Position numbers and translations under genes: made by a program. A model generated the notes under the pieces. It was not told where the DNA came from. It made no database searches and saw only the letters and a list, made by a program, of their open reading frames with translations. Shown here in pieces: positions 36,536 to 47,000 of a DNA stretch of 64,000 nt. Each line of letters starts with the position of its first letter. Position 1 is the first letter of the stretch. Source of the stretch: Rhodothermales bacterium (lineage in GTDB: Bacteria; Bacteroidota; Rhodothermia; Rhodothermales; VXPQ01); assembly GCA_951812335.1 (NCBI GenBank), contig OX638293.1, positions 2,622,408-2,686,407 of the forward strand. Reading direction: 5' to 3'.

Positions 36536-38686
36536 ATGTTTCCCGCGAAAACCGTTCCGGCGCTGGCGGCCGGCTTCACTTCGGGCCTCGGTCTGCTCGT
36601 CGCCCAGGTCGCTTTCGGGAGTTTCATATTCTCCGGCCCGCTCGCGGCGTATTCCTCCCAGGGCGTGGGCCTGGTGCTGTTCGGAAACTTCGCCGCCTGC
36701 CTCGTCATCGCCCTCGCGGGCGGCTATCGCGGAGCGATTGCGGGACTGTCGCCCGCGCTGGTGATCGTAATGGCCCTGATCGGCTCCACCATGGACGCCG
36801 AAGGCGACACGCTGTTCGTCACCACCGCGATCGCACTCATGATCGGCGCTGTCGCCACCGGCGTGTGCTGCCTCCTGATCGGACAATTCCGACTCGCCAA
36901 CCTGGTGCGCTTCATCCCCTGGCCGGTGGCGGGCGGTTTCGTGGCCGGAATCGGAGGAGTGGTATGCCTGTCGGCCATGTCCCTGATGGACGCGGATACG
37001 CACTGGCGGGCGATTCCTGCGCTTGTGGAACCCTCCATGCTGAGAAGATGGGCCCCGGGCGCGGTGTTCGGAATCGCTCTGTATCTGGCGATGAAGCGCT
37101 GGGGCAATCCACTCATTCTGCCTGTGAGCGTCGCGCTCTTCGTGGGCGCTTACCATCTCGCCCTCGCTGCACTAGGCATCTCCGGCGACGAAGCGAGAAT
37201 AGCAGGTCTGTTGCTGCAAAGCACTTTTGGAGGCAACCTGTGGCCGGTGTTGCAGCCCGCCGATCTCGTCAACGTGGACTTCGCCGCGATGGCGATGCAG
37301 CTCCCGACCCTGCTGATGCTGGTGCTGATCGCACTCATCGTCGTGATCATGAATATCGCGGGCCTCGAGATGGCGGCAAACCAGGATCTGGATTGGAACC
37401 GCGAGTTCAGGGCAAGCGGGCTGGCAAGCGTAGCAGCAGGCCTGGGCGGCGGCACAGCCGCGAGCCTGATCGTGCCCGCCTCGCTGCGCAGCAAGCTGTT
37501 CGGGGCTTCCACCCGGCTGACGGGCGTCGTCGCCGCTCTCGTCATCGGGAGCGCATTGTTTCTGGGCGACGGGATGCTGGAGCTGGTTCCGGTTCCGCTC
37601 GTCGGGGGCATTCTGTTCTTCGCCGGCCTCGGTATGCTGGACGAAGGGCTCCTGAGAAGCCGGAAGCGGCTTCCCTGGTCGGAGTACGGTATCATCGTGT
37701 TGATCTTCATCGTTATCATCGCTTTCGGGCTGTTCGAGGGGGTAGCCGCAGGAATGCTGGCTACGCTGGTGTTTTTCGCCGTACGATTGAGCCGCGTGGA
37801 CCCGATCGAATCACGCTTCACCGTGCGCGAGCGCCGCAGCAGTAAGGCGCGCTCCGTTCCCGATCGTACCATCCTGCTGGAGGAAGGCGGGCGCGTGCTC
37901 GCATACCGGCTGCGCGGCTACATCTTCTTCGGAAGCGTCTGCCCTCTGGCCGATCATCTGGGAGAAACCCTCAAAGGGAATTCGCGGCCCGCCTGTCTGA
38001 TGCTGGACTTCGCAGCCGTCTCCGGCTTCGACTTCTCGGCAGTGAACGTCCTGGCAAGGTTCCTGCGATCGGCAAATGCGGCCGGGGTGCAGGTGGTCTT
38101 GAGTGCACCGCCGGAGCAATTGAGGACCGGATTGCAACGCAACCTTCCGCCTTCAGACTTCACCGCTTTGCGGCTCGAGCCGAACGTGGACCGCGCACTG
38201 GAGCGCTGCGAGGAATTCGTCATTGCGGCATGGAGGGCGCAAGCGAGTAGGTCCGAAGACCGGCGCGCCTCGTTACTCGAGCGCGCCGCCGACGACCTCG
38301 AGCGCTACCTGGACCGGCAGGTCCGCTTCGAGGAACTGATGGACGAACTTCGAAGCTGGCTGCATCCGTGCCGCTACGCCGCGGGGGAAGCCCTCGCGGG
38401 GCCGGGTGTACGAAGCGAAGGGCTGCAACTACTGACATCCGGCCGGGCTTCCTCCCACGAAGCCGAGGGCGCACGTTCCTGTCAGTACAGCCCCGGCGAT
38501 GCGATCTGGCCGGTAGACCCTTCAGACAAGAAGGCGCCCTGCGTGACCGCCGACGAACCCTGCGAGACCATGGTGCTGACGCCGACCAGTCGACGCAGGC
38601 TGGAGGAGCACGAGGAGCGACGTGCGCTGCAACTGTATCGATACCTGCTCGCCGGGCGTTTCGAGGCCGAGCCGGGAACCGGCTAA
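36536..38686 (+). CDS. SulP family anion transporter with STAS and cNMP-binding-like C-terminus
   Basis: A 716-residue transporter. About 12-14 membrane helices cover residues 1-420, including the SulP-type SGPLAAYSSQGVGLVLFGN and FIPWPVAGGFVAGIGG. A STAS domain follows (about 435-560; YRLRGYIFFGSVCPLADHL, CLMLDFAAVSGFDFSAVN). After a linker rich in charged residues, the last 110 residues (LHPCRYAAGEALAGPGVRSEGLQLLTSGRAS) look like a degenerate cyclic-nucleotide-binding domain, an architecture seen in some bacterial SulP proteins. It may carry sulfate or bicarbonate; the carbonic anhydrase nearby makes bicarbonate attractive, but this is inference. It is probably cotranscribed with the SGNH hydrolase. 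Confidence 0.86.
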   Translation: MFPAKTVPALAAGFTSGLGLLVAQVAFGSFIFSGPLAAYSSQGVGLVLFGNFAACLVIALAGGYRGAIAGLSPALVIVMALIGSTMDAEGDTLFVTTAIALMIGAVATGVCCLLIGQFRLANLVRFIPWPVAGGFVAGIGGVVCLSAMSLMDADTHWRAIPALVEPSMLRRWAPGAVFGIALYLAMKRWGNPLILPVSVALFVGAYHLALAALGISGDEARIAGLLLQSTFGGNLWPVLQPADLVNVDFAAMAMQLPTLLMLVLIALIVVIMNIAGLEMAANQDLDWNREFRASGLASVAAGLGGGTAASLIVPASLRSKLFGASTRLTGVVAALVIGSALFLGDGMLELVPVPLVGGILFFAGLGMLDEGLLRSRKRLPWSEYGIIVLIFIVIIAFGLFEGVAAGMLATLVFFAVRLSRVDPIESRFTVRERRSSKARSVPDRTILLEEGGRVLAYRLRGYIFFGSVCPLADHLGETLKGNSRPACLMLDFAAVSGFDFSAVNVLARFLRSANAAGVQVVLSAPPEQLRTGLQRNLPPSDFTALRLEPNVDRALERCEEFVIAAWRAQASRSEDRRASLLERAADDLERYLDRQVRFEELMDELRSWLHPCRYAAGEALAGPGVRSEGLQLLTSGRASSHEAEGARSCQYSPGDAIWPVDPSDKKAPCVTADEPCETMVLTPTSRRRLEEHEERRALQLYRYLLAGRFEAEPGTG

Positions 38687-38894
38687 TGGCGGACGGTTTG
38701 AATGCCGCGCAATCACTGCACGTCCGGATAATTCTCGAAGCAGGCAACGGCGAGAAAAACGGTTCTTTCGCTCCGGGCGATTTGCTGCTCTGTCAGCACA
38801 GCAATGGAAAGATCGGCATCTTGAGAGCCAGCGCCCTTCGAGGAGTACGGCGCAAAACCGGGCGCCTGTTACCAACCAGACCCTCCTCCCCCAT

Positions 38895-40043
38895 CTACTT
38901 GACGAAAACCATCCTTTTCGTCAAAATCGTTTCGGGCGTGGACAGAACGTATACGTACATACCTGTCGGCAAGCCCGGCGCCTCGAAAATTTGCGCGTGG
39001 GTTCCCTGCACCCGCACCCCATCTATCAGCACGGCCACCTCCCTGCCGACCGCATCGTATACGGCAAGGCGGACATGGCCCGTGCGAGGCAGCGTGAAAC
39101 GAATGGACGTTTCCGGATTGAACGGATTGGGATAGTTCTGATCGAGTCGGACACTTCCGGGCGCCTCGTCGGATTCGGCGCTAACCAGCTCGCCGCAAGC
39201 GTACACGCGTACGTAATCGACCTGCAGACGCTGGGGCCAGATGTTCGGATCTATCCCCATCTGCCCGCCCCAGGTCCCGCCCACGGCGATGTTGAAAATC
39301 AAATGGAACGGGTGATCGAACGGCCAGTGCCGATCGTCGGCTTGCGGATTGGTCAAGCGTTCGTTCCGGAACGTAAAATAATGCGTGTCATTGACATAGC
39401 CGCGTATCTCGGACGGCGTCCATTCCACCGCATAGATATTGAATTCCGAACGAGCTGTCGGCACCGTGATGAACGCGCCCCGCTGTGTACCCCTCGTATG
39501 ATTGTATGCTTCCGTATGCACGGTGACATGCACCAGGTCCGGCTCAAACCCCACATGCTCCATGATGTCGATCTCGCCGGCCCGGGGCCACCCTCCATAT
39601 TGCCTCAGATCCGGCAGCATCCATATGGCGGGCCATGTCCCCCTGCCGGACGGCAGGATGGCGCGGGCCTCGAACCGGCCGTAGGTCCATTCCTTCCTCG
39701 AAAGCAAACGGGCGGACGTATAACCGCTGCCTGAAAAAGACTCCCGGTGCGCCTCGATGATCAGGCTTCCGTCCTCGACCCGAGCATTCTTCGAGCGTGC
39801 CGGAGTGTAAAACTGCAACTCCTGATTGCCCCATCCGTGGCCTCCTGTGTCATAGCGCCAATTCGAAGAGTTCGGAAGGCCATCCTCGTCGAATTCGTCG
39901 CTCCATACCAGATCGCCTGGTTCACAAGCGCCTGGTCCGGACCTGGATTCCGGGTCGGACGCTTCCACCGGCAGGGCGTTTACACTGAATAGACACGCCA
40001 GGACCGGCAAAAACAAATACCTTGTACAGTTATATCGAGTCAT
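38895..40043 (-). CDS. Secreted GH16 beta-glucanase with type IX secretion tail
   Basis: A 382-residue glycoside hydrolase family 16 enzyme (laminarinase/beta-1,3-glucanase type). The signal peptide is MTRYNCTRYLFLPVLACLFSVNA. The catalytic motif GEIDIMEHVG contains the Glu-x-Asp-x-x-Glu pair. Substrate-binding segments YDTGGHGWGNQELQFYT, WPAIWMLP and FHLIFNIAVGGTWGG are all typical. The C-terminal 85 residues are a Por/type IX sorting domain (LDQNYPNPFNPETSIRF to LTKRMVFVK), so it should be exported and anchored or released at the cell surface. It probably breaks laminarin-like glucans for the SusC/SusD-type uptake systems. A degraded sulfatase lies just downstream on the same strand. Confidence 0.92.
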   Translation of the reverse strand: MTRYNCTRYLFLPVLACLFSVNALPVEASDPESRSGPGACEPGDLVWSDEFDEDGLPNSSNWRYDTGGHGWGNQELQFYTPARSKNARVEDGSLIIEAHRESFSGSGYTSARLLSRKEWTYGRFEARAILPSGRGTWPAIWMLPDLRQYGGWPRAGEIDIMEHVGFEPDLVHVTVHTEAYNHTRGTQRGAFITVPTARSEFNIYAVEWTPSEIRGYVNDTHYFTFRNERLTNPQADDRHWPFDHPFHLIFNIAVGGTWGGQMGIDPNIWPQRLQVDYVRVYACGELVSAESDEAPGSVRLDQNYPNPFNPETSIRFTLPRTGHVRLAVYDAVGREVAVLIDGVRVQGTHAQIFEAPGLPTGMYVYVLSTPETILTKRMVFVK

Positions 40044-40072
40044 TTTCCACCTGCCTCATATAGGGTTCGCCT

Positions 40073-40573
40073 CTACCGGGTATACCTTTTCATATCCTTG
40101 CCAACCCGCACCAGTTCCGCCGAGTATTGTTTGCTGCGCTCCCGGGACGCAGCGATCCGGGCCGCTTGCGATGCGCCCTCGATCAGGTTGCGCTCCTCTG
40201 AAGGATCGTTGACCAGATCGAAAAAATGCTCGAAATCCGGCGTTCGCCCCTCGAAATCGACATCTTTTGCGGTGTACTGCGACGTATCGCTGCGGAAGTA
40301 ACGGGCGTATTGCCAGTCCTGCGTCCGGACGGCCTCGATGAACAGGACGCCGTCCCGCGCAAGCCGGTCGATGTGGGGCGTCTCAAGCACGGAGTGCCCG
40401 GAAATCCCTAGGGCATTCGCCCGCTGATCGTCGGTCAGGAGAAAAATGATATTCGGGCGGAATGCGGCGGCAGGCAAAGGCGTTTGCGCCCGGCAGGCCG
40501 CGCCTGTTGCAAGGAGAACAAACAATGCGGGAATCGAACGCAAACTGACAGGCAAGCGATACATCGAACGCAT
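40073..40573 (-). pseudogene. Sulfatase with catalytic middle deleted in frame
   Basis: About 166 residues instead of the usual 450-500. After a signal peptide the sulfatase N-terminus is intact ([38 protein letters not shown]). It then jumps directly to the C-terminal part ([33 protein letters not shown]). The Cys/Ser-x-Pro-Ser-Arg formylglycine site and most metal ligands are gone, so it cannot be an active sulfatase. The frame is kept across the junction, near position 40345, and there is no stop, so the deletion was in phase. It lies 29 bp downstream of the GH16 gene on the same strand. Confidence 0.8.
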
Positions 40574-40739
40574 GGCGCAGCGTCGTTTGAACGGACGTGG
40601 AGCAGTAATATTCTGACAGGTAGTTGCATAGGGGATGGACTGATGTTGCACTGGAGTTGCTCACGAATTGCGCCGAAAATGTACCAATTCAGCATAAAAA
40701 AGGTGCTATTTCGGTATAGAAAAGGTTCCAGCCCGGTGC

Positions 40740-41594
40740 CGGAATGGCCTACTGCCGCTTTCGAGGAGGGAAATCGAAAAACAGCCGCATCGCGTCCTGC
40801 CGTGGGAACGTACGGAGCGTACGACGCAGGAGGCGCCCCCGCCTCCACCCCTCGCCTTCGGGCCTCTGTGGCAAAGCTTCCTGCGGGGCGGGTATCCGGA
40901 ACTCGCAGCGCAACCCGGGCGGGATAGCGCAATGTGGCATGCCAGTTACATCCAGACGTACCTGGAACGAGACATACGAACGATCCGGCAGGTCGGCAAC
41001 CTACGTCAGTACCAACATTTTCTTCAACTTCTTGCGGCCAGAAGCAGCGAACTTCTGAACTTGACCGACATTTCCAGGGACCTTGGCATAGCGGTCAACA
41101 CGGCCAAGGCATGGCTTTCCACGCTCGAATCCACGTTCCAGGCGATCGTGCTCTACCCGTACTTCGCCAACATCGGGAAACGGCTCGTCAAGACGCCGAA
41201 AGTGTATTTCACGGATACTGGCACGCTATGCTATCTGGCCGGTCTAAAGGATCCTGCCCATGCCGGCTCAGGCCCTATGGGAGGCGCCATCATGGAAACG
41301 GCGGTGCTTGCCGAAATACTCAAGACGCTAACGCACCGGGGTATGGGCCCGCGCATCTGTTTCTGGAGAACCGCGGCAGGAAAAGAGGTGGACTTTCTTA
41401 TGGAAACCGGAGGCAAACTTGTACCGATCAAAGCGAAGTTGTCTGCCACACCGCGTCTGGCCATGGCCGCTTCCATCAGAGAACTCCGGCGGGATATGGC
41501 GGATGCGGTCCTGCCGGGGTACGTGGTGCACCCTGGGGATGTACGCCTTGCTTTAGGGGAAGGAGTGACGGCAGTGGGATTGGGGGAGGTGTAG
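40740..41594 (+). pseudogene. 5'-truncated AAA ATPase/DUF4143 gene
   Basis: The frame from about 40740 reads LLPLSRREIEKQ, then PLWQSFLRGGYPELA and WHASYIQTYLERDIRTI, followed by a complete DUF4143 C-terminus (VYFTDTGTLCYLAGL, ICFWRTAAGKEVDFLMETGGKLVPIKAK). The P-loop and Walker B half that should precede it is missing. The first ATG in frame is 40932. In the nuclease-like motif the usual Glu-x-Lys reads IKAK, another sign of decay. The intact relative at 12168-13409 is a different subfamily member and not its source. Probably non-functional. Confidence 0.72.
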
Positions 41595-41824
41595 GAAAGG
41601 TGGAGAATTATGGATACTCCGTAGTAAACCCAAAACGCAAATGACCGGCATGGGATATTTTTCACCGGCCATTGGTACATGGCAAGGCCCAAGGGAACCG
41701 CTGAAAGAAAAACCCCGGCGCAAACCCGCAGGATGCGCTCGCCCCGCAGCGGCTCGAACTCGATCTGTTTACGGGAGAAATCTCATAAGTAAAGATGAAT
41801 CCTGAAAGTAAAGACAAATCTTAC

Positions 41825-43135
41825 ATGCCGTACATACCTTCCCGACAGCGGCGGACACCGTGCCGCATCCTTTGCCGCCTGCTCCTTTGGGGGTGTCTTG
41901 CCCTCCCTGCCTCGCTGTCGGCCCAGGACATTTCGTCCGACACGTTGCATGCCGCCCTCCCGGCAAGCAACGCATTGCGCGTCTATCTGGATTGCGACCG
42001 ATGCGATTTCAATCACATCCGCAGCGAAATCGCCTTCGTGAACTACGTGCGCGATCCGGAGCAGGCCGATGTGCACGTATTCATCACCGATCAGCGTACG
42101 GGAAGCAACGGAAGGCAATACCAGCTTTCGTTTCTGGGACGCGGCGATTATGCCAGCGTCGAGTACACGTTCGAGCACACGGTGGACCGGAACGCGACGA
42201 ACGACGAGGCCCGGGAGGCTGTCAACTCAGCGATCCGGCTGGGCCTCGTGCCGTACGTCGCGCAGGCGCAATCCATCTCCGGATTTTCGCTCGACTACTC
42301 CAGGGAAAATCAGGGAACAACCGGCGTGAATGGGTCCGAAGATGCCTGGAGGCACTGGATATTCACGGCCTACGTGGGAGGCATCGAACTGGAAAAAGAA
42401 TCCAACCGGACGGTGTTCGACTCCCGCTGGGGCTTTTTCGCCGATCATGTAAGCGAACAGTGGAAAATACGCCTGCGCTCCTACTTCAACTACGACCTGG
42501 TGAAGATCAAACGGGAGAATCGGCCTGATGTCAGAAGCGGCATCTCCCGGCACGGCTTCGACAGTTACGCCATCCGGAGCCTCGGCCCGCATTGGTCCGT
42601 GGGTCTCTTCGGGGACTACGTAACCCGCAACGACCGGAATCTCCGGCACCGGTTCGAAGTGGCGCCGGGCATCGAGTACAGCGTCCTGCCCTACGAACAG
42701 GCCACGCGCCGCGCCATAACCGTCGTGTACAGGCTCGGTCTCGCTCGGGTCGATTATTTCGAGCGAACCATCTTCGACCAAACCAGGGAAACGCTCCTGC
42801 AACAGGAACTGGAAGCCTCCGTGGCGATCCGGCAACCGTGGGGCGATATTTACGGAGGTATAGAAGGCTCCCACTATTTCCATGACGCGACCAAGCGCAG
42901 CGCCGAGTTTTTCGGGGTCGTTTCGGTGCGGCTGCTGGAAGGGTTGTCGCTCCGCATACAGGCGGATTTCGAAATGATCCAGGACCAGTTGGCGCTCCCG
43001 GTCGGCACGGCCTCGCTGCAAGAAATTCTGCTGCAACAACGCGAACTGGCGACGGATTTCGAACTCTCCGGATCCATTGCTCTGTCGTACACGTTCGGAT
43101 CCGACTTCGCCAACATCGTTAACACGCGATTCTGA
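41825..43135 (+). CDS. Putative outer-membrane protein with beta-barrel C-terminus
   Basis: A 436-residue exported protein (signal RILCRLLLWGCLALPASLSAQD). The first 130 residues form a soluble alpha/beta domain (NALRVYLDCDRCDFNHIRSEIAFVNYV, ADVHVFITDQRTGSNG), somewhat like CsgG/TolB-type N-terminal domains. The remainder is rich in amphipathic strands (WRHWIFTAYVGGIELEKESN, WKIRLRSYFNYDLVKI, IYGGIEGSHYFHD) and ends SGSIALSYTFGSDFANIVNTRF, an outer-membrane pattern. ATG 41795 is an alternative start. I do not recognise the family. The next gene is an SRPBCC protein 90 bp downstream on the same strand; a functional link is not apparent. Confidence 0.7.
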   Translation: MPYIPSRQRRTPCRILCRLLLWGCLALPASLSAQDISSDTLHAALPASNALRVYLDCDRCDFNHIRSEIAFVNYVRDPEQADVHVFITDQRTGSNGRQYQLSFLGRGDYASVEYTFEHTVDRNATNDEAREAVNSAIRLGLVPYVAQAQSISGFSLDYSRENQGTTGVNGSEDAWRHWIFTAYVGGIELEKESNRTVFDSRWGFFADHVSEQWKIRLRSYFNYDLVKIKRENRPDVRSGISRHGFDSYAIRSLGPHWSVGLFGDYVTRNDRNLRHRFEVAPGIEYSVLPYEQATRRAITVVYRLGLARVDYFERTIFDQTRETLLQQELEASVAIRQPWGDIYGGIEGSHYFHDATKRSAEFFGVVSVRLLEGLSLRIQADFEMIQDQLALPVGTASLQEILLQQRELATDFELSGSIALSYTFGSDFANIVNTRF

Positions 43136-43225
43136 GCCGTTTCGCGCAATGCCCATGCCTGAAGCGCAAACATCCGGGAATGCGGTATATTTTGCGGAGC
43201 ATGCCGATTGTCGCCACATAACATC

Positions 43226-44020
43226 ATGAGCATCCAGCACGACACCTCCGGTCGCCGGTCGATCCAGGTCGAGGTCGAGGTGCCGGGAAACGCAGAGGAA
43301 GTCTGGAAGGCTGTCGCCACCGGACCGGGGATTTCTTCCTGGTTCTGCCCCACCGAAGTCGAAGAACGGGTGAGTGGAGTAATCCGAACCCTGATGGGGC
43401 CGGGGATGGAAAGCACGGCTGCCGTCACCGTTTGGGATCCGCCGGACCGGCTCGGCGCGGAGGGACCGGGCGCGGGCCCGGATGCGGCACCGATGACCAC
43501 CGAATGGATCGTGGAACCCCGATCCGGAGACACCTGTCTCGTCCGGGTGATCCACAGCATGTATGGGGCAACCGACGATCAGGCAGAACAACTTGAGGGT
43601 ATCGAGTCCGGCTGGCCCTACTTTTTTGCTATACTGCGGATTTATCTCGCCCACTTTCGCGGACAGCCTGCGTCGATCATCCGGACCATGGGACAGGCTT
43701 CCGGTTCAGTAAACAATGCCTGGAGCACGCTGACCGATGCCCTCGGCATGGCCGACCTCCGGAAAGGCGTCCGCTGGACCTCGCCCCCCGGTACGCCATC
43801 CCTGACAGGCGTCGTGGAACAGGTACACGGCCACAGGCAGCCGTACGCCGTGATTCGTCTGGACAAACCGATTCCCGGGATCGCATCAGCCACCGCGTTT
43901 GCAATGGGCGACTGCGCCATGGTCACCGTCGGGATCTACCTGTACGGCAGCGAGGCGTCCGCCATCGCGGCCCGCGACGAATCCGCGTGGCAGAAATGGA
44001 TGAAAGAACGCTTTTCGTAA
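43226..44020 (+). CDS. SRPBCC/AHSA1-domain protein
   Basis: A 264-residue protein with an N-terminal START/AHSA1-type domain (SIQVEVEVPGNAEEVWKAVATGPGISSWFCPTEVEE, ESGWPYFFAILRIYLAHF). The C-terminal 90 residues (VEQVHGHRQPYAVIRLDKPIPGIASATAF) make a second domain often fused to it. These proteins bind hydrophobic small molecules or chaperone partners. It is cytosolic, with no signal peptide. ATG 43226 is better than 43208, as it begins just before the first strand. It is convergent with the VCBS lipoprotein gene that ends at 44036. Ligand unknown. Confidence 0.82.
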   Translation: MSIQHDTSGRRSIQVEVEVPGNAEEVWKAVATGPGISSWFCPTEVEERVSGVIRTLMGPGMESTAAVTVWDPPDRLGAEGPGAGPDAAPMTTEWIVEPRSGDTCLVRVIHSMYGATDDQAEQLEGIESGWPYFFAILRIYLAHFRGQPASIIRTMGQASGSVNNAWSTLTDALGMADLRKGVRWTSPPGTPSLTGVVEQVHGHRQPYAVIRLDKPIPGIASATAFAMGDCAMVTVGIYLYGSEASAIAARDESAWQKWMKERFS

Positions 44021-44035
44021 CCCCCCGCTTACGCG

Positions 44036-47000
44036 CTACCGGCGGGTGGTCGCGACCGTAGCCGGAGCATCCTGAACAACCCCGGGCAAGGCAGCGCGCA
44101 AACGTATCGCCTTGACCGTATCGTCGTTACGCGCGACGAAGAGTAGCGGACCGCTCTCGTGCGGAACGAGGCGCAAAGCGCGCACTTCCCCCTCCAGCAA
44201 CAGATTGCTCTCGGCAAGATCGACCGCCTCGAAACCGCCCTTTCCGTCTCCCCGGAGCAGGAGACCATAGCCTGCATCGTATCGTCCCCGAGAAGGCCGC
44301 ACCCCGTAAAAATTACCGCCGAGTATCAGGTCCTTGCGCCCATCCCCGTCGAAATCTCCCGGGAGGATGGCGTATATCGGCGAAAACTGGGCCTCCGGTG
44401 GCAGTTCGTGCAGGGTGAACGAACCGTCGCCGCGGTTTTCCGCCCACGAGCTGGCGAAGGTGTTCGCCTGCCTGACAAGCGCGCCCGCGCGCTCGTCCTC
44501 CGTGAACATATCCTCATAGCGTCCTTCCCCGAAATCGGCATACGTGGGAAACGTGCGCAAAAGCGAGGGCATATGAAGGATGATCTCGTCGCGGGTGGCA
44601 ATGGGGTATCTGTCCCCGTCCCGCATGACCGTCAGGATATGATCCGTATTTCCGTCGCCGTCGAAGTCCCGGATGTACAGAAGAGCCGGCGCTTCTTCAT
44701 GTGCCCGCACGGACGAGTTGCGTCCGAGGTTGCCCAGAATCAGGTCGAAATCGCCGTCCTCGTCCATATCCTCGACCGCGACGCTCTGCCACCAGCCTTC
44801 GGAACCGTCCAGGCCAGAAACAGGCTGCTCCACAAACCGCCCGTCCCGCTGCACGAACACACGCACGGGCATCCACTCGCCCACTACGATCAGATCGTCC
44901 TGCCCGTCACCGTCGTAGTCGGTCCAGGCGGCTCCGCTCACCATACCGGCCTGCGACAGACCCGGAGCATAGGCCTCGGTGATATCGGCGAATACCCCCG
45001 ACCCATCGTTTTCCAGAAGATAACTGCGCGGAATCTCTCCGTAGTCATTGGCCTCTACCCGCCCTCCTGTAAACAGGTCCATATCCCCATCCCCATCGAA
45101 ATCGCGGGGCGCGACGCAGCATCCGTTGACATAGTTAATAGGCAGCGCACTGGAGTCGCGCACAAAACCGCCCGTTCCGTCGCCGATATACAAGCGGTCG
45201 AGCAGCGCCTCCGCCTGTCCCCAGTACTCGTTGCCCCCGCTCACGACATACAGATCCAGAGTCCCATCCCCGTTGGCGTCGAAAAAAGCGGCATCCACAT
45301 CTTCATGCAGGCTGTCCGCCCGCCACAACGCTTCGGCAACGGAAGCAAAACGCCCGTCGGCCTGCTGCAGAAAAAGGCGCGCCGCCTGCCTTTTCGCCCC
45401 GCCTGCGAAAATGTCCGCACGCCCGTCCCCATTGACGTCGCCCACGGCAAAGGCAGGCCCCTCCGTCGAGATTTTGTGCGGCATCAGCCCCTCCCGGTTG
45501 AAATCGAAGTACACATTCTCTTCATGCCGGAAGAAAAAATCCAGCGACGAGGTAACATCCTCGAAAAGCGGGGCGGATTGCGGTGGTGGGCGGTGCATTT
45601 CCGTAGCGTTCCCCTGTCGCAGCACGAGCATCCGATCTGCCGCCACGTCGGTCAGGGTCTGGCGGCGGCCATCGGGCCAGATCACAAGCAGGGTATCCAC
45701 GCTCGTTGCGGCGCCAAGGCCCATATGCAGGCGGGGATCCACAGAGGATTGCCATCCCCGGACAGGCATGTGCTCCCGCACCTGCATATCGCCCCCGGTG
45801 TAGAGAATCACTTTCGTCCCAATGCCCGCCGTATTCGCCCCCTGTCCTTCGAGGCGCACCTGTATATAATGGCGATCAGGCAACCGGTCCGCGCGATTCT
45901 CGTAGACCGCCGCAGGCTCGTCGATATTGTTGACCACAAGATCGAGGTCGCCGTCGTTGTCGAGATCCGCATATACGGCCCCGTTGGAAAAACCCGGGTC
46001 GTCCAGGCCCCATGCGCGCGTCCGGTCGGAGAAGGCAAGCCCTCCGTCGTTCCCGAAGGCGTAATTGGCGATGCGCACTTCCGGCATGCGTTCGATCAAC
46101 GCATACGTTTCCGGCGTGATTTCCCGGGCAAGGGCAGCCTGCACACCGGGAGACGCTGCGAACTGCGCATAATCCATATCGTTCGGACGACGCGGAATGC
46201 CGTTGGTCACAAACAGATCCTGCTTGCCGTCGTGGTCGAAATCGGCGAACAGGCTTCCCCAACTCCAGTCGGTGGCCTCGATCCCGGCCAGATAGCCGAT
46301 TTCGCTGAAGCGGCGCAGACCACGGTTCAGTTGCAACGTATTGCGCACCACCTGGTGATGGTATCCGAACCGGCGCTTGAGATCGTAGATCTCCCGCGGC
46401 TCCCCTATATCCGATCGGTTGCGGTATTCCTGGCGCGCCGGAAGCATGTCGAGCACTACGATATCGATGCGTCCGTCGTTATTGAAATCGGCCGCATCGT
46501 TCCCCATGGAAGCGCGGCTGGTGTGCCCCATGGCCGTCCGGATCGACTCCGTGAACGTGCCGTCGCAGTTATTGTAGTACAGATAATCGTGCTCGTGAAA
46601 ATCGTTGGAAACGAAGAGGTCCGGGCAGCCGTCGTTGTCGAGATCGCTTGCTGCCACGCCCAGCCCGTAACCGATCCGTCCGCCATATATGCCAGCCGAA
46701 TCGCTGACGTCGGCGAAAAAGGCGCCGTCGTTTCGAAAAAATTTGTCCCCTGCCCGGGGATGGCGTTCGTATCGAAGCGTGTCGGGGCCGTAGGTGTCCT
46801 CGACATGCAGGGAATGATTGAGCAGGTACATGTCGAGGTCCCCATCCCTGTCGTAGTCGAAAAAAGCCGCCTGCGTGGAAAATCCCTCATGCGCCAGCCC
46901 GTACGCAGCGGCCCGCTCCGTGAACGTGCCATCGCCGTTGTTGACGAACAGTTCGTTCCTGCCCTGCTTGTCGAGAAAAGCTACGTTGGATACATGGATA

